Positions 1-8,689 of a stretch of DNA of 64,000 nt are shown here, piece by piece. The stretch is from the NCBI RefSeq assembly GCF_000422465.1, contig NZ_AULV01000019.1, positions 1-64,000 of the forward strand, written 5' to 3'. This stretch comes from Paenibacillus harenae DSM 16969. Its GTDB lineage: Bacteria > Bacillota > Bacilli > Paenibacillales > Paenibacillaceae. Position 1 is the stretch's first letter; every line of letters starts with the position of its first letter. The notes under the pieces were generated by a model. It worked only from the letters and a program-made list of their open reading frames with translations, had not been told where the DNA came from and did no database searches. A program made the position numbers and the translations under genes.

Positions 1-187
1 CGCCAGGAGCACCGCTGGGTAGCCAAGTACGGACGGGATAAGCGCTGAAAGCATCTAAGCGTGAAGCCCCCCTCAAGATGAGATTTCCCAGTATGTAAGA
101 CCCCTTGAAGACGACGAGGTTGATAGGTTCGGGGTGGAAGCGCAGCAATGCGTGCAGCTGACGAATACTAATCGGTCGAGGGCTTAT
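1..187 (+). rRNA. 23S ribosomal RNA, 3' end (partial)
   Basis: The first bases match the conserved 3' domain of bacterial 23S rRNA, including the stretch around 40-60 (GAAAGCATCTAAGCGTGAAG) and the terminal part around 160-185 (ACGAATACTAATCGGTCGAG). The gene enters from the left edge of the window and ends near 187; the exact 3' end is an estimate. A tRNA cluster follows directly and no 5S rRNA is visible after it. Confidence 0.95.
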
Positions 188-303
188 CCTAAGAAGATCT
201 GCATGGACCCATACATCCGGCAGACAAACAGCTAAAGTTCAGCAGCAATTTCTTTCGTATCCGGTTTTCAGGGCGCAAGCGCCTTGAAACAGGTTCTAGA
301 TGA

Positions 304-380
<77 letters not shown>

Positions 381-417
381 ATAACTTTACTTTTGGTAAT
401 CATTTGGAAGTACATAT

Positions 418-494
418 GGAGCTGTGGTGTAGAGGCCTAACATGCCTGCCTGTCACGCAGGAGACCGCGGGTTCGAATCCCGTCAGCTCCGCCA
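418..494 (+). tRNA. tRNA-Asp (GTC)
   Basis: This is a 77-nt cloverleaf with a GTC anticodon in the loop CTGTCAC. The GGAGCTG acceptor arm pairs with CAGCTCC and an encoded GCCA follows. It is the second gene of the rRNA-linked tRNA cluster. Confidence 0.95.
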
Positions 495-521
495 TTTATC
501 TAAACAAATAATTGATTTTGT

Positions 522-596
522 TGGGGATTAGCCAAGCGGTAAGGCAACGGACTTTGACTCCGTCATTCTCAGGTTCGATCCCTGAATCCCCAGCCA
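522..596 (+). tRNA. tRNA-Gln (TTG)
   Basis: This is a 75-nt cloverleaf with the acceptor TGGGGAT paired to ATCCCCA, a TTG anticodon and a CCA end. The U1-A72 pair is typical of tRNA-Gln. It is the third gene of the cluster. Confidence 0.95.
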
Positions 597-605
597 TTTA
601 TATAC

Positions 606-680
606 GCGGAAGTGGCTCAGCGGTAGAGCATCGCCTTGCCAAGGCGAGGGTCGCGGGTTCGATTCCCGTCTTCCGCTCCA
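606..680 (+). tRNA. tRNA-Gly (GCC)
   Basis: This is a 75-nt cloverleaf with the acceptor GCGGAAG paired to CTTCCGC, a GCC anticodon (loop TTGCCAA) and an encoded TCCA end. It is the last tRNA of the cluster and is followed within 15 bases by a terminator. Confidence 0.95.
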
Positions 681-694
681 TCATAACTAAGACA

Positions 695-724
695 AACATC
701 TTGCCAAGCAAGATGTTTTTTTGT
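695..724 (+). terminator. Terminator of the rRNA/tRNA operon
   Basis: A nine-base stem (AACATCTTG with CAAGATGTT) and a five-base loop are followed by a run of T. It closes the rRNA-tRNA transcript. Confidence 0.9.
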
Positions 725-776
725 GTTAAACGCTACGATATTCCGGTTAGTTGAGGCGAAGCAGCAGCCGTTTTGA

Positions 777-785
777 TGATATAAT
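777..785 (+). promoter_or_regulatory. Possible extended -10 promoter for the P-loop kinase gene
   Basis: The sequence TGATATAAT is an extended -10 element about 105 bases upstream of the start at 893. No good -35 hexamer is visible 17 bases upstream, as is usual for extended -10 promoters. Confidence 0.4.
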
Positions 786-892
786 CTGCTGTGTAGACAA
801 GCATATGAGATAGATAGCACGTTTCCGCGCAGCAGTTCCGTTGCGCAGACCCAAACGTGCATGCTAACACGATCGTGTAGGAGGCGTAAAAT

Positions 893-1486
893 ATGCGAAA
901 GTTGGTGTTTTTCTTAGGGGGAGCCGGTGCCGGCAAGACGACGCTCGCGAAAGCAATGGCAAGAAAAAGAGGCGCGGCATTCTTCGATATGGATACGCTG
1001 CTGCGCCCGGCCGCGGAAGCGCTCATGAAACAGGCCGGACTTGATCCAAGCGACCGGGATTCTGCTGCCTATAAGACATTGTGCCGGGATCTCGGCTACC
1101 GCATCACGATGGACGCCGCGCTTGAGAACATCGGAATCGGAACCGATGCATTCGTCGTCGGCCCGTTCACGAAAGAAACAAAGACCCCGGATTGGATAGA
1201 GAGGGAACTCTCTGCCATCGGGGCCACCTTAGATCATGTTGATGTTAAAGTAATATTTGTCGCGCTTCAGAATGAAAGGGACTATTATAACCGTATTGTC
1301 CAAAGAGGGTCGGAGCTCGATCAGTGGAAGCTGGACAATTGGCGGGAGTTCAGCCGCTCGCTTGCGAAGAGAGAGCTGAAATGGAATATTCCCGCTTCGT
1401 CCGTACTCTACTATGACAACACCAAACCGTCAGATCAAGAAGCGATCGCTGTCCTGGAGCGGTTCGTGTACGGGACTAAAGCGTAG
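893..1486 (+). CDS. P-loop NTPase, kinase-like ATP-binding protein
   Basis: This 197-residue protein opens with a Walker A motif (GGAGAGKTT, residues about 9-17) directly after a hydrophobic strand. That layout is typical of small P-loop kinases such as shikimate or gluconate kinase and AAA-type ATP-binding proteins. The early FFDMDT resembles the acidic substrate or magnesium site of such kinases. No diagnostic substrate motif is visible, so the acceptor is unknown. The ATG at 893 follows a TAGGAGG ribosome site at 878-884. The gene stands alone between the tRNA terminator and an oxidoreductase gene. Confidence 0.75.
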   Translation: MRKLVFFLGGAGAGKTTLAKAMARKRGAAFFDMDTLLRPAAEALMKQAGLDPSDRDSAAYKTLCRDLGYRITMDAALENIGIGTDAFVVGPFTKETKTPDWIERELSAIGATLDHVDVKVIFVALQNERDYYNRIVQRGSELDQWKLDNWREFSRSLAKRELKWNIPASSVLYYDNTKPSDQEAIAVLERFVYGTKA

Positions 1487-1635
1487 CGGAAGCCATTTAT
1501 TTTTATTCACCGCGAAACGATTGCTTTACCGCTAAGGAAGGCGTCAGCCGTTTACGCTTGATGATGGTAGTTGGCATCGTCATATAAAAGCTGGAGTTTG
1601 TCAAAGAAGGAAATGGAAGAAATGTTGGCATAGCT

Positions 1636-1665
1636 TGGACAGATGTTTCAAGGCGCGGCTATAAT
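1636..1665 (+). promoter_or_regulatory. Probable sigma-A promoter for the oxidoreductase at 1711
   Basis: A -35 element TGGACA (1636-1641) and a perfect -10 TATAAT (1660-1665) are separated by 18 bases, about 45 bases before the start codon. The rest of the 1487-1710 gap shows no gene. Confidence 0.55.
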
Positions 1666-1710
1666 AGTAAGAGTGCGAATTAGAATAAAACACTGCAAGG
1701 AGCTGCAAGT

Positions 1711-2706
1711 ATGATACGATTCGGAATCATTGGAACGAACTGGATAACGGAAGCTTTTATCGATGCTGCGCGGGAGGTTGAAGGCTTTGCTTTAACGGCG
1801 GTATACTCGCGTTCGGAAGAAACGGGTCGCGCTTTTGCGGCAAAGCACGGTGCGGAGGCGGTTTATACCGATCTGGATGCCATGGCCGGAAGCGGCAAGA
1901 TCGACGCCGTATATATCGCGAGCCCGAACTCTTTTCACGCGGATCATGCCATTGCGTGTTTGAACCGGGGGATACATGTGTTATGTGAGAAGCCGATCGC
2001 GTCCAATGCGCATGAAGTAAAGCGGATGATTGCGGCCGCGCGGGAAAATGGCGTTTTGCTGATGGAGGCTTTGAAGTCGACTCTGCTTCCGGGCTTTCAA
2101 GCGATTCAAGAGAACCTCCATAAGCTGGGGACGGTACGCCGTTACTTCGCAAGCTACTGCCAGTATTCTTCGAGATATGACGCTTATAAAGCAGGTACGG
2201 TGCTGAACGCATTTAACCCGGTTTATTCGAACGGGGCTTTAATGGATTTAGGCGTATATTGCATCTATCCGCTGGTAACGCTGTTCGGCAAGCCGGATGC
2301 CGTGAAAGCGACGGGCGTCATGCTGGAGTCCGGCGTCGACGGCGAAGGCAGCCTTGTGCTGCAGTATCCGAATATGGATGCGGTTGTTATGTATTCGAAA
2401 ATTACGCATTCTGCGCTGCCCTCCGAAATTCAAGGCGAGAACGGAAGCATTGTGATCGATAAGATTAGCGAAGCCGATAAAATCGAAATCCAATACCGCA
2501 ACGGCACATCGGAGGATATTTCGCGGCCGACAAACAGCAAATCAATGTTCTATGAGGCAAAAGAGTTTATGGAGCTCATCCGGACGGGCCGGACGGAATC
2601 GTCGGTTAATTCGTTCGAAAATTCGCTGGCGGCATTAGAGATTATGGACGAAGCGAGAAGACAATTCGGCTTGGTCTATCCGGCGGATCGGATCGCTGCG
2701 GAGTAG
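1711..2706 (+). CDS. Gfo/Idh/MocA family oxidoreductase
   Basis: This 331-residue protein is a predicted NAD(P)-dependent sugar or polyol dehydrogenase. The N-terminus has the Rossmann fingerprint (IRFGIIGTNWI, residues 2-12). The family motif CEKPIASN lies near residue 95, containing the EKP lysine usually involved in cofactor binding and catalysis. The C-terminal half forms the alpha/beta substrate domain. AAGGAG at 1697-1702 supports the ATG start. It is monocistronic, with its own promoter and a strong terminator. The substrate is not predictable. Two further members of the family lie at 31838 and 43504. Confidence 0.9.
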   Translation: MIRFGIIGTNWITEAFIDAAREVEGFALTAVYSRSEETGRAFAAKHGAEAVYTDLDAMAGSGKIDAVYIASPNSFHADHAIACLNRGIHVLCEKPIASNAHEVKRMIAAARENGVLLMEALKSTLLPGFQAIQENLHKLGTVRRYFASYCQYSSRYDAYKAGTVLNAFNPVYSNGALMDLGVYCIYPLVTLFGKPDAVKATGVMLESGVDGEGSLVLQYPNMDAVVMYSKITHSALPSEIQGENGSIVIDKISEADKIEIQYRNGTSEDISRPTNSKSMFYEAKEFMELIRTGRTESSVNSFENSLAALEIMDEARRQFGLVYPADRIAAE

Positions 2707-2747
2707 ATTGAACCTGTAAGCCGGACAATGGCGGAACAGTCTGGCGG

Positions 2748-2776
2748 GAAGAGGCATGCTGCCTCTTCTTTTTTTG
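2748..2776 (+). terminator. Rho-independent terminator after the oxidoreductase gene
   Basis: An eight-base stem (GAAGAGGC with GCCTCTTC) and a five-base loop are followed by eight T residues. Confidence 0.9.
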
Positions 2777-2838
2777 GATTCCAAGGTTTCTGCTTGGGGC
2801 AAGCTTGTGATTTTTGAGCCTATTTCTGCCAAAAGGCA

Positions 2839-2870
2839 TTGACAACGCCATTTAATAATGTCATTATGAA
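2839..2870 (+). promoter_or_regulatory. Promoter with overlapping operator for the NAD salvage operon
   Basis: A perfect -35 (TTGACA, 2839-2844) and a -10 (CATTAT, 2862-2867) are spaced by 17 bases. The -10 lies inside an inverted repeat (2852-2870) whose inner arms ATAATG and CATTAT flank one central T, with two further matched outer bases. A repressor bound here would block the promoter. The Nudix-HTH protein encoded just downstream is the obvious candidate, since NrtR proteins autoregulate NAD genes. The assignment is inference. Confidence 0.65.
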
Positions 2871-2919
2871 AATATCAAAACGACCAAATCAAAACAATAA
2901 AGTGAACGGGTGAGCTGCA

Positions 2920-3687
2920 GTGATGATCGAAAATGAATCGAACTACTCCGCCAGCCGTTATCGGACGCCTGACGGGGCGCCGGCGGATATTGTCGTCTTT
3001 ACGATCGTATCGGCCGGGAAACCGACCAAGAAAAAGGCTTTGCCGACAAGGGAGCTTCAGGTGATGCTGATCCGGCGGAAAATTTGGCCGTACGAAGGGC
3101 AGTGGGCGCTGCCGGGCGGCTTCACGAGGGAATCGGAATCGGTGCACGACTGCGCGATTCGGGAGCTGAAGGAAGAGACGGCCGTGGAGAACGTGAACGT
3201 CGATTATTTTAACGTATACAGCGCGCCCGGACGCGATCCGCGGGGATGGATGATCTCGCACGCTTTCTTGGCGCTCGTGAACGAGCGGCTGCTGGAGAAA
3301 CGCGCGGCAGACGTGGACGCTTCGGACGTCAGGCTCTTCCCCGTTGAAGAAGCGCTTAAGCTGGAACTTGCGTTCGACCACAGGCAGATTTTAGCGGATG
3401 CGCTGCTCGGCATTCGCCATAAGATGCTGACAACCAAAGTAGCGAAGGAGTTTCTTCCGGAGGCGTTTACACTTAGCGAGCTGTACCAGATTATTCAGAC
3501 GGTTGTGCCCGATTACAAGGAACCGAACTTTATTCGCAAGCTGACATCCACGAAGAGCCGAAGCGCGATTATCGAGGAAGTCAGGGATGAGAAAGGCGTG
3601 CCAAAGCTATCCAATCAATACTCGCAGCGGGCGGCGCAGCTGTACCGTTTCACGAACGAAGAGCCTCAATTATCGATCTACAACTAA
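2920..3687 (+). CDS. nrtR: NrtR-like Nudix-domain transcriptional regulator of NAD metabolism
   Basis: This 255-residue protein has an N-terminal Nudix domain and a C-terminal winged-helix-like domain, the NrtR layout. The Nudix box keeps its catalytic glutamates (RELKEE within about residues 68-90), but the usual glycine after EEx is alanine. It could therefore sense ADP-ribose, as NrtR proteins do, or still hydrolyse it. The C-terminal part (from about residue 165, VAKEFLPEAFTLSELYQI) matches the DNA-binding half. Translation can start at GTG 2920 or ATG 2923, both after GGGTGAG. It heads an operon with a PRPP-synthetase-like gene and nadV, and its promoter carries an inverted repeat. Confidence 0.8.
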   Translation: MMIENESNYSASRYRTPDGAPADIVVFTIVSAGKPTKKKALPTRELQVMLIRRKIWPYEGQWALPGGFTRESESVHDCAIRELKEETAVENVNVDYFNVYSAPGRDPRGWMISHAFLALVNERLLEKRAADVDASDVRLFPVEEALKLELAFDHRQILADALLGIRHKMLTTKVAKEFLPEAFTLSELYQIIQTVVPDYKEPNFIRKLTSTKSRSAIIEEVRDEKGVPKLSNQYSQRAAQLYRFTNEEPQLSIYN

Positions 3688-3708
3688 CAGCGGGAGGAGA
3701 ATGCCGGA

Positions 3709-4518
3709 ATGTTGAAATTAAATGGGATGAAGCTTCACTTTAAGCCGTTTCCTAACGGGGAAACGCTCGTGAACGGGGACGAGATTTTAACGCATATGAC
3801 GGATTTCAACACGATCTATTGGAAGTACGAGGAGGACGGCGATCTCATTAAGCTGATGTTCGTGAAGAGCTACTTGGATGCGCGTAGGGCAAAGTGCTCG
3901 CTGACGATCGCCTACATGCCGTACAGCCGGATGGACCGCGTGGAAGGGACGTCCGCTTTCACGCTTAAATATACGGCGGCGTTCCTGAACTCGCTTCAGT
4001 TCGAGTCCGTCACCGTTATCGAGCCGCATTCCGACGTGACGCTCGCGTTAATTGACCGCAGCCTGGCGAAATACCCGACGATTCAGCTTCTGGAGCAGGT
4101 CGTCACGGAGGTCGGGTTTGATCCGGAATTGGATTACTTGTTTTTCCCGGATGCCGGCGCTCAGAAACGTTACAGCAAGGTGAAGGGCTATAATCAGCTT
4201 ACCGGCTTTAAATCGAGGGATTTTCAAACGGGCGAAATTCAAAGCCTGGAGGTCGTCGGACAGGTGAGCGGCGAAAGCTTTAAGGCCATTATTGTTGACG
4301 ATCTTTGCTCGTACGGGGGCACCTTCATGAGGAGCGCGGAGAAGCTGAAGGAAATCGGCGCTTCGCATATCTATTTGCTCGCGGGGCATTGCGAGAAGTC
4401 GATTTATAAAGGAAAGCTATTGGAATCGGCGCTTATTGACCGCGTTTTTACGACGGATACCATACTGGACGGTTCGGAGCACGATAAAATTCGCGTATTC
4501 GAAATAGGAGGTTTATGA
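3709..4518 (+). CDS. Ribose-phosphate pyrophosphokinase-like protein (short Prs homologue)
   Basis: This 269-residue protein resembles PRPP synthetase, which is usually about 315 residues. YMPYSRMDR (about residue 70) corresponds to the ATP-binding YFGYARQDRK of Prs. EPHSD matches the following histidine segment. VDDLCSYGGTF (about residue 197) is the PRPP-binding loop, with CSYGGT in place of the usual TAGT-type sequence. It sits between nrtR and nadV, 21 and 1 bases from them, so it probably supplies PRPP for the transferase. In phage NARP1 cassettes an equivalent protein (Adps) pyrophosphorylates ADP-ribose instead, and sequence alone does not settle which reaction applies here. The ATG at 3709 follows GGGAGGA. 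Confidence 0.8.
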   Translation: MLKLNGMKLHFKPFPNGETLVNGDEILTHMTDFNTIYWKYEEDGDLIKLMFVKSYLDARRAKCSLTIAYMPYSRMDRVEGTSAFTLKYTAAFLNSLQFESVTVIEPHSDVTLALIDRSLAKYPTIQLLEQVVTEVGFDPELDYLFFPDAGAQKRYSKVKGYNQLTGFKSRDFQTGEIQSLEVVGQVSGESFKAIIVDDLCSYGGTFMRSAEKLKEIGASHIYLLAGHCEKSIYKGKLLESALIDRVFTTDTILDGSEHDKIRVFEIGGL

Positions 4519-4519
4519 G

Positions 4520-6004
4520 ATGACACAAAAATTTGTTTACCCTGCAACACTGCTGTGCGACTTCTATAAGGTCAGCCACAAGAATCAATATCCGAAAGGG
4601 ACGGAGCTCGTTTACTCGACTTGGACCGCCCGCACAAGCCGTATGGAAGGCATTCAGAAGGTTGTCGCCTTTGGTTTCCAATCGTTTATTAAGCAGTATC
4701 TTATCGATTATTTTAACGAGCATTTTTTTGCAAGAACAAAAGAGGAAGTTACTGAGGAGTATAAGCGAGTCATCCAATATACTTTGGGGGCAGCAGACCC
4801 GGATGCAGCGCATATTGAGGAGCTTCACGAGCTTGGTTACCTGCCGATCAAAATCAAAGCAGTCAAAGAAGGCGCGCTCGTTCCGGTACGAGTGCCGATG
4901 CTGACGATCGAGAACACGTTGCCCGCTTTCTTCTGGTTGACGAACTATTTGGAGACGCTCATGTCGTGCCAGCTGTGGATGCCGGCTACAAGCGCGACGC
5001 TGGCCTTCGAATACCGCAAAATATTAGAAGCGTATGCCCGCAAGACGAACGGCGACGTGTCGGGCGTACCGTTCCAGGGACATGACTTCTCGATGCGGGG
5101 CATGGGTGCGCTGGAAGCGGCGCTCGGCAGCAGCGCGGGGCATCTCATCTCGTTCACCGGGACGGATACGATTCCGGCCATCCTTTATCTGGAAAATTAT
5201 TATAACGCCGATATGAAGAAAGAGCTGGTCGGCACCTCGATTCCGGCAACGGAGCACAGCGTCATGTGCGCGCACGGACGTGACGAAATGGCTTCGTACC
5301 GTTACCTGATCAAGGAGGTTTACCCGAACGGCTTCGTCTCGATCGTATCGGATACCTGGGATCTATGGAGCGTATTGGATGTCGTGATCCGCGGGTTGAA
5401 GGACGATATAATGAGCAGGGACGGCAGGGTTGTGATCCGGCCGGACAGCGGCGACCCGGTAAAAATCATCTGCGGCGATCCGGATGGCGAGAGCGAGTTC
5501 GAGCGCAAGGGCGTAATCGAGATTTTGTGGGACATTTTTGGCGGTACGGTAACGGAGAAGGGCTACAAGCAGCTGGACAGCCACATCGGCGCCATCTACG
5601 GCGATGCGATCACGATCGCGCGCTGCCGCGAAATATGCGAGCGGCTTGAGGCGAAGGGTTTCGCTTCGACGAATATGGTTTACGGCATCGGCTCGTACAC
5701 GTACCAGTATAATACGCGCGATACGTTCGGCTTCGCCTTGAAATCGACGTTTACGGTCGTAAACGGCGAGGAGCGCAAAATATACAAGGATCCGAAGACG
5801 GACAACGGCGTGAAGAAATCGCAGACCGGCCTGGTGCTTGTCACGGAGGAGGACGGAAAGCTTGCTTTCACGGACAATCTGGGCGTAGCGGAGTATGAGC
5901 GGCGGAAAGCGGAGGATCAGCTTGAGATCGTGTTCGAGGACGGGAAACTGATGCGGGATCTGAAGCTGTCGGACGTTCGCGCGAACTTATTGGCTTATTT
6001 ATAA
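4520..6004 (+). CDS. nadV: Nicotinamide phosphoribosyltransferase (NadV/NAMPT family)
   Basis: This 494-residue protein matches the NAMPT/NadV family along its length. It has the N-terminal DFYKVSHKNQYPKGT, SFTGTDT, ATEHSVMC with the expected active-site histidine, the phosphate-binding IRPDSGDP, and GIGSYTYQYNTRDT in place of the animal GSGGGLLQ segment. The family joins nicotinamide to PRPP to make NMN. The gene begins one base after the Prs-like stop and has AGGAGG at 4507-4512, so the two are translationally linked. Because its partner may act on ADP-ribose rather than ribose 5-phosphate, nicotinamide ADP-ribosyl transfer (Namat, NARP1) is an alternative. Confidence 0.85.
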   Translation: MTQKFVYPATLLCDFYKVSHKNQYPKGTELVYSTWTARTSRMEGIQKVVAFGFQSFIKQYLIDYFNEHFFARTKEEVTEEYKRVIQYTLGAADPDAAHIEELHELGYLPIKIKAVKEGALVPVRVPMLTIENTLPAFFWLTNYLETLMSCQLWMPATSATLAFEYRKILEAYARKTNGDVSGVPFQGHDFSMRGMGALEAALGSSAGHLISFTGTDTIPAILYLENYYNADMKKELVGTSIPATEHSVMCAHGRDEMASYRYLIKEVYPNGFVSIVSDTWDLWSVLDVVIRGLKDDIMSRDGRVVIRPDSGDPVKIICGDPDGESEFERKGVIEILWDIFGGTVTEKGYKQLDSHIGAIYGDAITIARCREICERLEAKGFASTNMVYGIGSYTYQYNTRDTFGFALKSTFTVVNGEERKIYKDPKTDNGVKKSQTGLVLVTEEDGKLAFTDNLGVAEYERRKAEDQLEIVFEDGKLMRDLKLSDVRANLLAYL

Positions 6005-6092
6005 TGATTTGCAGGGCTGCCGTTTCGTTGTTAGCGAGGCCGGCGGCTTTTCTCGCTGTTTAGTATGAGCGCAAGTGAAATGGAGGTAAGTA

Positions 6093-6890
6093 ATGACGAA
6101 AACAAACGAGATGCATGCCGAAATATTACGGGAGCTGCAGACGATTGAGAAGGCAGAGCAGGTGCGCATCCTGTATGCTTGCGAATCGGGCAGCAGGGCT
6201 TGGGGCTTTCCTTCTAAGGACAGCGACTATGATGTGAGGTTTATATATGTCAGGCCCATGGAATGGTATTTATCGATAATGGACAAACGGGACGTTATTG
6301 AACGTCCGATCAGCAATATGCTGGATATTAACGGTTGGGATCTCAGAAAGGCGCTCAGGCTGTTTCGCAAGTCGAACCCGCCGCTGCTCGAATGGCTGCA
6401 GTCGCCGATCGTCTATCATATGAAATATACGACAGCGGACCAAATTCGGAGCCTGTCTCCGTTAACGTTCTCGCCTAAGTCCTGCATGTACCACTACCTT
6501 CATATGGCAAAAGGAAACTACCGGGACTATCTGCAGGGCGAGCAGGTGAAGATCAAGAAATACTTCTATGTGCTGCGGCCGATACTTGCATGCGGTTGGA
6601 TCGAACAATTCCATACGATGCCTCCGATTGAATTCGAGCAGCTGGTCACGGCGCTTGTTCCGAAGGAAAGCGAGCTTCTGACGGTAATTGAGCAGCTGCT
6701 TAAGCGGAAGAGAGCCGGCGATGAACTCGATTATGAGCCGAAGCTCCGCGTCATTAACGATTTTTTGGAAGAGCGGATCGCTTACTTCGAGCAGCGAGCT
6801 GCCGGCCAGAGGCAGGCAGAGGATTCTCCCGATGACCGGCTGGATGAATTATTCCGCAGCGCGCTGTATGAGGTGTGGGGTTCAACGTAA
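6093..6890 (+). CDS. Predicted nucleotidyltransferase, DNA polymerase beta superfamily (COG3541/YcgL-like)
   Basis: This 265-residue protein has the nucleotidyltransferase signature GSRAWGF (about residues 30-36) followed by DSDYDVRFIY, which supplies the two metal-binding aspartates. The helical C-terminal part is typical of the YcgL group. TGGAGGTAAG precedes the ATG at 6093. It lies 88 bases after nadV with no clear terminator between, so it may be the fourth gene of the NAD operon. A good terminator follows at 6903. The substrate is unknown. Confidence 0.8.
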   Translation: MTKTNEMHAEILRELQTIEKAEQVRILYACESGSRAWGFPSKDSDYDVRFIYVRPMEWYLSIMDKRDVIERPISNMLDINGWDLRKALRLFRKSNPPLLEWLQSPIVYHMKYTTADQIRSLSPLTFSPKSCMYHYLHMAKGNYRDYLQGEQVKIKKYFYVLRPILACGWIEQFHTMPPIEFEQLVTALVPKESELLTVIEQLLKRKRAGDELDYEPKLRVINDFLEERIAYFEQRAAGQRQAEDSPDDRLDELFRSALYEVWGST

Positions 6891-6902
6891 AAGATATGCA
6901 TG

Positions 6903-6954
6903 AACAAAGCATTTCGCAATCGGCGGCGGCCGGACGGAATGCTTTGTTTTTTTT
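6903..6954 (+). terminator. Terminator after the nucleotidyltransferase gene
   Basis: An 11-base stem (AACAAAGCATT with AATGCTTTGTT) is followed by a T run. It marks the end of the putative NAD operon transcript. Confidence 0.9.
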
Positions 6955-6989
6955 AGGAAATAGTAGTTAGTGAACAGGGGGGATTCGAA

Positions 6990-7811
6990 GTGATGCTAAC
7001 GCCGGAGCAGCGCATACAGCTGCATGGCTTCAATAACTTAACGAAATCGTTAAGCTTCAATATGTACGATATTTGTTACACGCGAACGAAGGAAGAGCGC
7101 GAGGCTTATATCGCCTACATCGATGAGCAGTACAATTCGGACAGGCTGACGGGCATTTTGAGCACGGTATCGGATATTATCGGCGCACATGTGCTCAATA
7201 TTGCGAAACAAGACTATGTCCCGCAAGGGGCTAGCGTAACCTTGCTTGTATCGGAAGGACCGGTCAGCGACGAGCCGGAGGAATCTTTCGAAGAGTCGCC
7301 GGGGCCTCTGCCCGAGCCGGCTGCGGTGGTGATGCATTTGGACAAAAGCCATATTACGGTCCATACTTACCCGGAATATCATCCGAATGAAGGAATCAGC
7401 ACCTTCAGAGCCGACATTGACGTGTCGACCTGCGGAGAGATTTCCCCGCTTAAGGCGCTCAACTTTCTGATTCATTCGTTCGACACCGATATTATGACGC
7501 TGGATTACCGGGTGCGCGGCTTCACGCGCGACATTAACGGCCATAAGCTGTTCATCGACCATGACATTAATTCGATTCAGAATTACATACCGAAGGAAGA
7601 GACCCTTTTGTATGACATGATCGATGTGAATATTTATCAGGAAAATATGTTTCACACCAAATGCAAGCTGAAGCAGTTCGATTTGAACAATTATTTATTC
7701 GGCTACACGAAGGATTCGCTATCCGAGAGTGAGCAGCGGGAAATCACGCGAAGATTGAAGGCCGAGATGGATGAAATCTTCTACGGGAAAAATATGAAGG
7801 AGCTGATGTAA
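6990..7811 (+). CDS. speD: S-adenosylmethionine decarboxylase proenzyme, SpeD
   Basis: This 273-residue protein is an E. coli-type SpeD (264 residues there). The enzyme decarboxylates S-adenosylmethionine for spermidine synthesis. The conserved cleavage region [13 protein letters not shown] is present; its serine (about residue 120) should self-cleave to the pyruvoyl cofactor. [24 protein letters not shown] and [12 protein letters not shown] follow as in E. coli. Start choices are GTG 6990 or ATG 6993, both after a GGGGGGA site at 6977-6983. The following SDR gene starts two bases after its stop, so the pair is probably an operon. Confidence 0.95.
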   Translation: MMLTPEQRIQLHGFNNLTKSLSFNMYDICYTRTKEEREAYIAYIDEQYNSDRLTGILSTVSDIIGAHVLNIAKQDYVPQGASVTLLVSEGPVSDEPEESFEESPGPLPEPAAVVMHLDKSHITVHTYPEYHPNEGISTFRADIDVSTCGEISPLKALNFLIHSFDTDIMTLDYRVRGFTRDINGHKLFIDHDINSIQNYIPKEETLLYDMIDVNIYQENMFHTKCKLKQFDLNNYLFGYTKDSLSESEQREITRRLKAEMDEIFYGKNMKELM

Positions 7812-7812
7812 G

Positions 7813-8682
7813 GTGAGCAATACAACCAAGACGAAGCCAATTAATCCGCCGCAGCATCAGAACCGTCAGCCGGGCATCGAATCCGAGATGAAGCCGCTGC
7901 CGGTGTTTGAGACCGGAGCTTATCGGGCAGCCGGCAAGCTGAAAGGAAAAGCGGCGGTCATTACGGGCGGTGACAGCGGAATCGGCCGCGCGGTCGCGGT
8001 CGCTTATGCCAGGGAGGGCGCCGATGTAGCGATCGTCTATTTGAATGAGCATGAAGACGCGAAGGCGACGATGGCCGCGGTGGAGAAGGCCGGAGCGAAA
8101 TGCCTGCTGATCGCCGGCGATATCGGAGACGAGGCGTTCTGCAAGAGCGCGGTGGAACAGACCGTTAAGGCGTTCGGCAAGCTGGATATATTGGTGAACA
8201 ACGCGGCGGAACAGCATGTGCGGCAAAAGCTGGAGGAAATTACGTCGGAGCAGCTGATGTCCACGTTCCGCACGAACGTATTCGGGATGTTCTATTTGAC
8301 GATCGCCGCCATGCCGCATTTGAAGAAGTCTTGCACGATTATTAATACGGCCTCCATTACGGCGTATAAAGGCAACCCGACGCTCATCGATTATTCCTCG
8401 ACCAAAGGGGCGATCGTTTCCTTTACGAGGTCGCTGGCCGTAAACCTGGCAGGCCAAGGCATCCGGGTAAACGGCGTCGCTCCCGGACCGATCTGGACGC
8501 CGCTCATACCGTCAACCTTCGATGAGAAATCCGTCGCCGAGTTTGGCTCCGATACGCCGATGCAGCGTCCGGGGCAGCCGCATGAGCTGGCTGCGGCGTA
8601 TGTGTATTTGGCCAGCGACGATTCAAGCTATATGACCGGCCAAATCATGCACATCAACGGCGGCGAGGTTGTGAACGGGTAA
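7813..8682 (+). CDS. SDR family NAD(P)-dependent oxidoreductase
   Basis: This 289-residue short-chain dehydrogenase carries the cofactor motif TGGDSGIGRA (about residue 53), the NNAAEQH variant of NNAG, and the catalytic tyrosine and lysine in YSSTKGA. The N-terminal extension of about 40 residues and the overall length match the YhdF/YhxC-type bacillary SDRs (family placement from memory). Translation starts at GTG 7813, with AAGGAG at 7797-7802 inside the end of speD, suggesting coupling. The substrate is unknown. Confidence 0.9.
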   Translation: MSNTTKTKPINPPQHQNRQPGIESEMKPLPVFETGAYRAAGKLKGKAAVITGGDSGIGRAVAVAYAREGADVAIVYLNEHEDAKATMAAVEKAGAKCLLIAGDIGDEAFCKSAVEQTVKAFGKLDILVNNAAEQHVRQKLEEITSEQLMSTFRTNVFGMFYLTIAAMPHLKKSCTIINTASITAYKGNPTLIDYSSTKGAIVSFTRSLAVNLAGQGIRVNGVAPGPIWTPLIPSTFDEKSVAEFGSDTPMQRPGQPHELAAAYVYLASDDSSYMTGQIMHINGGEVVNG

Positions 8683-8689
8683 AAGAATG

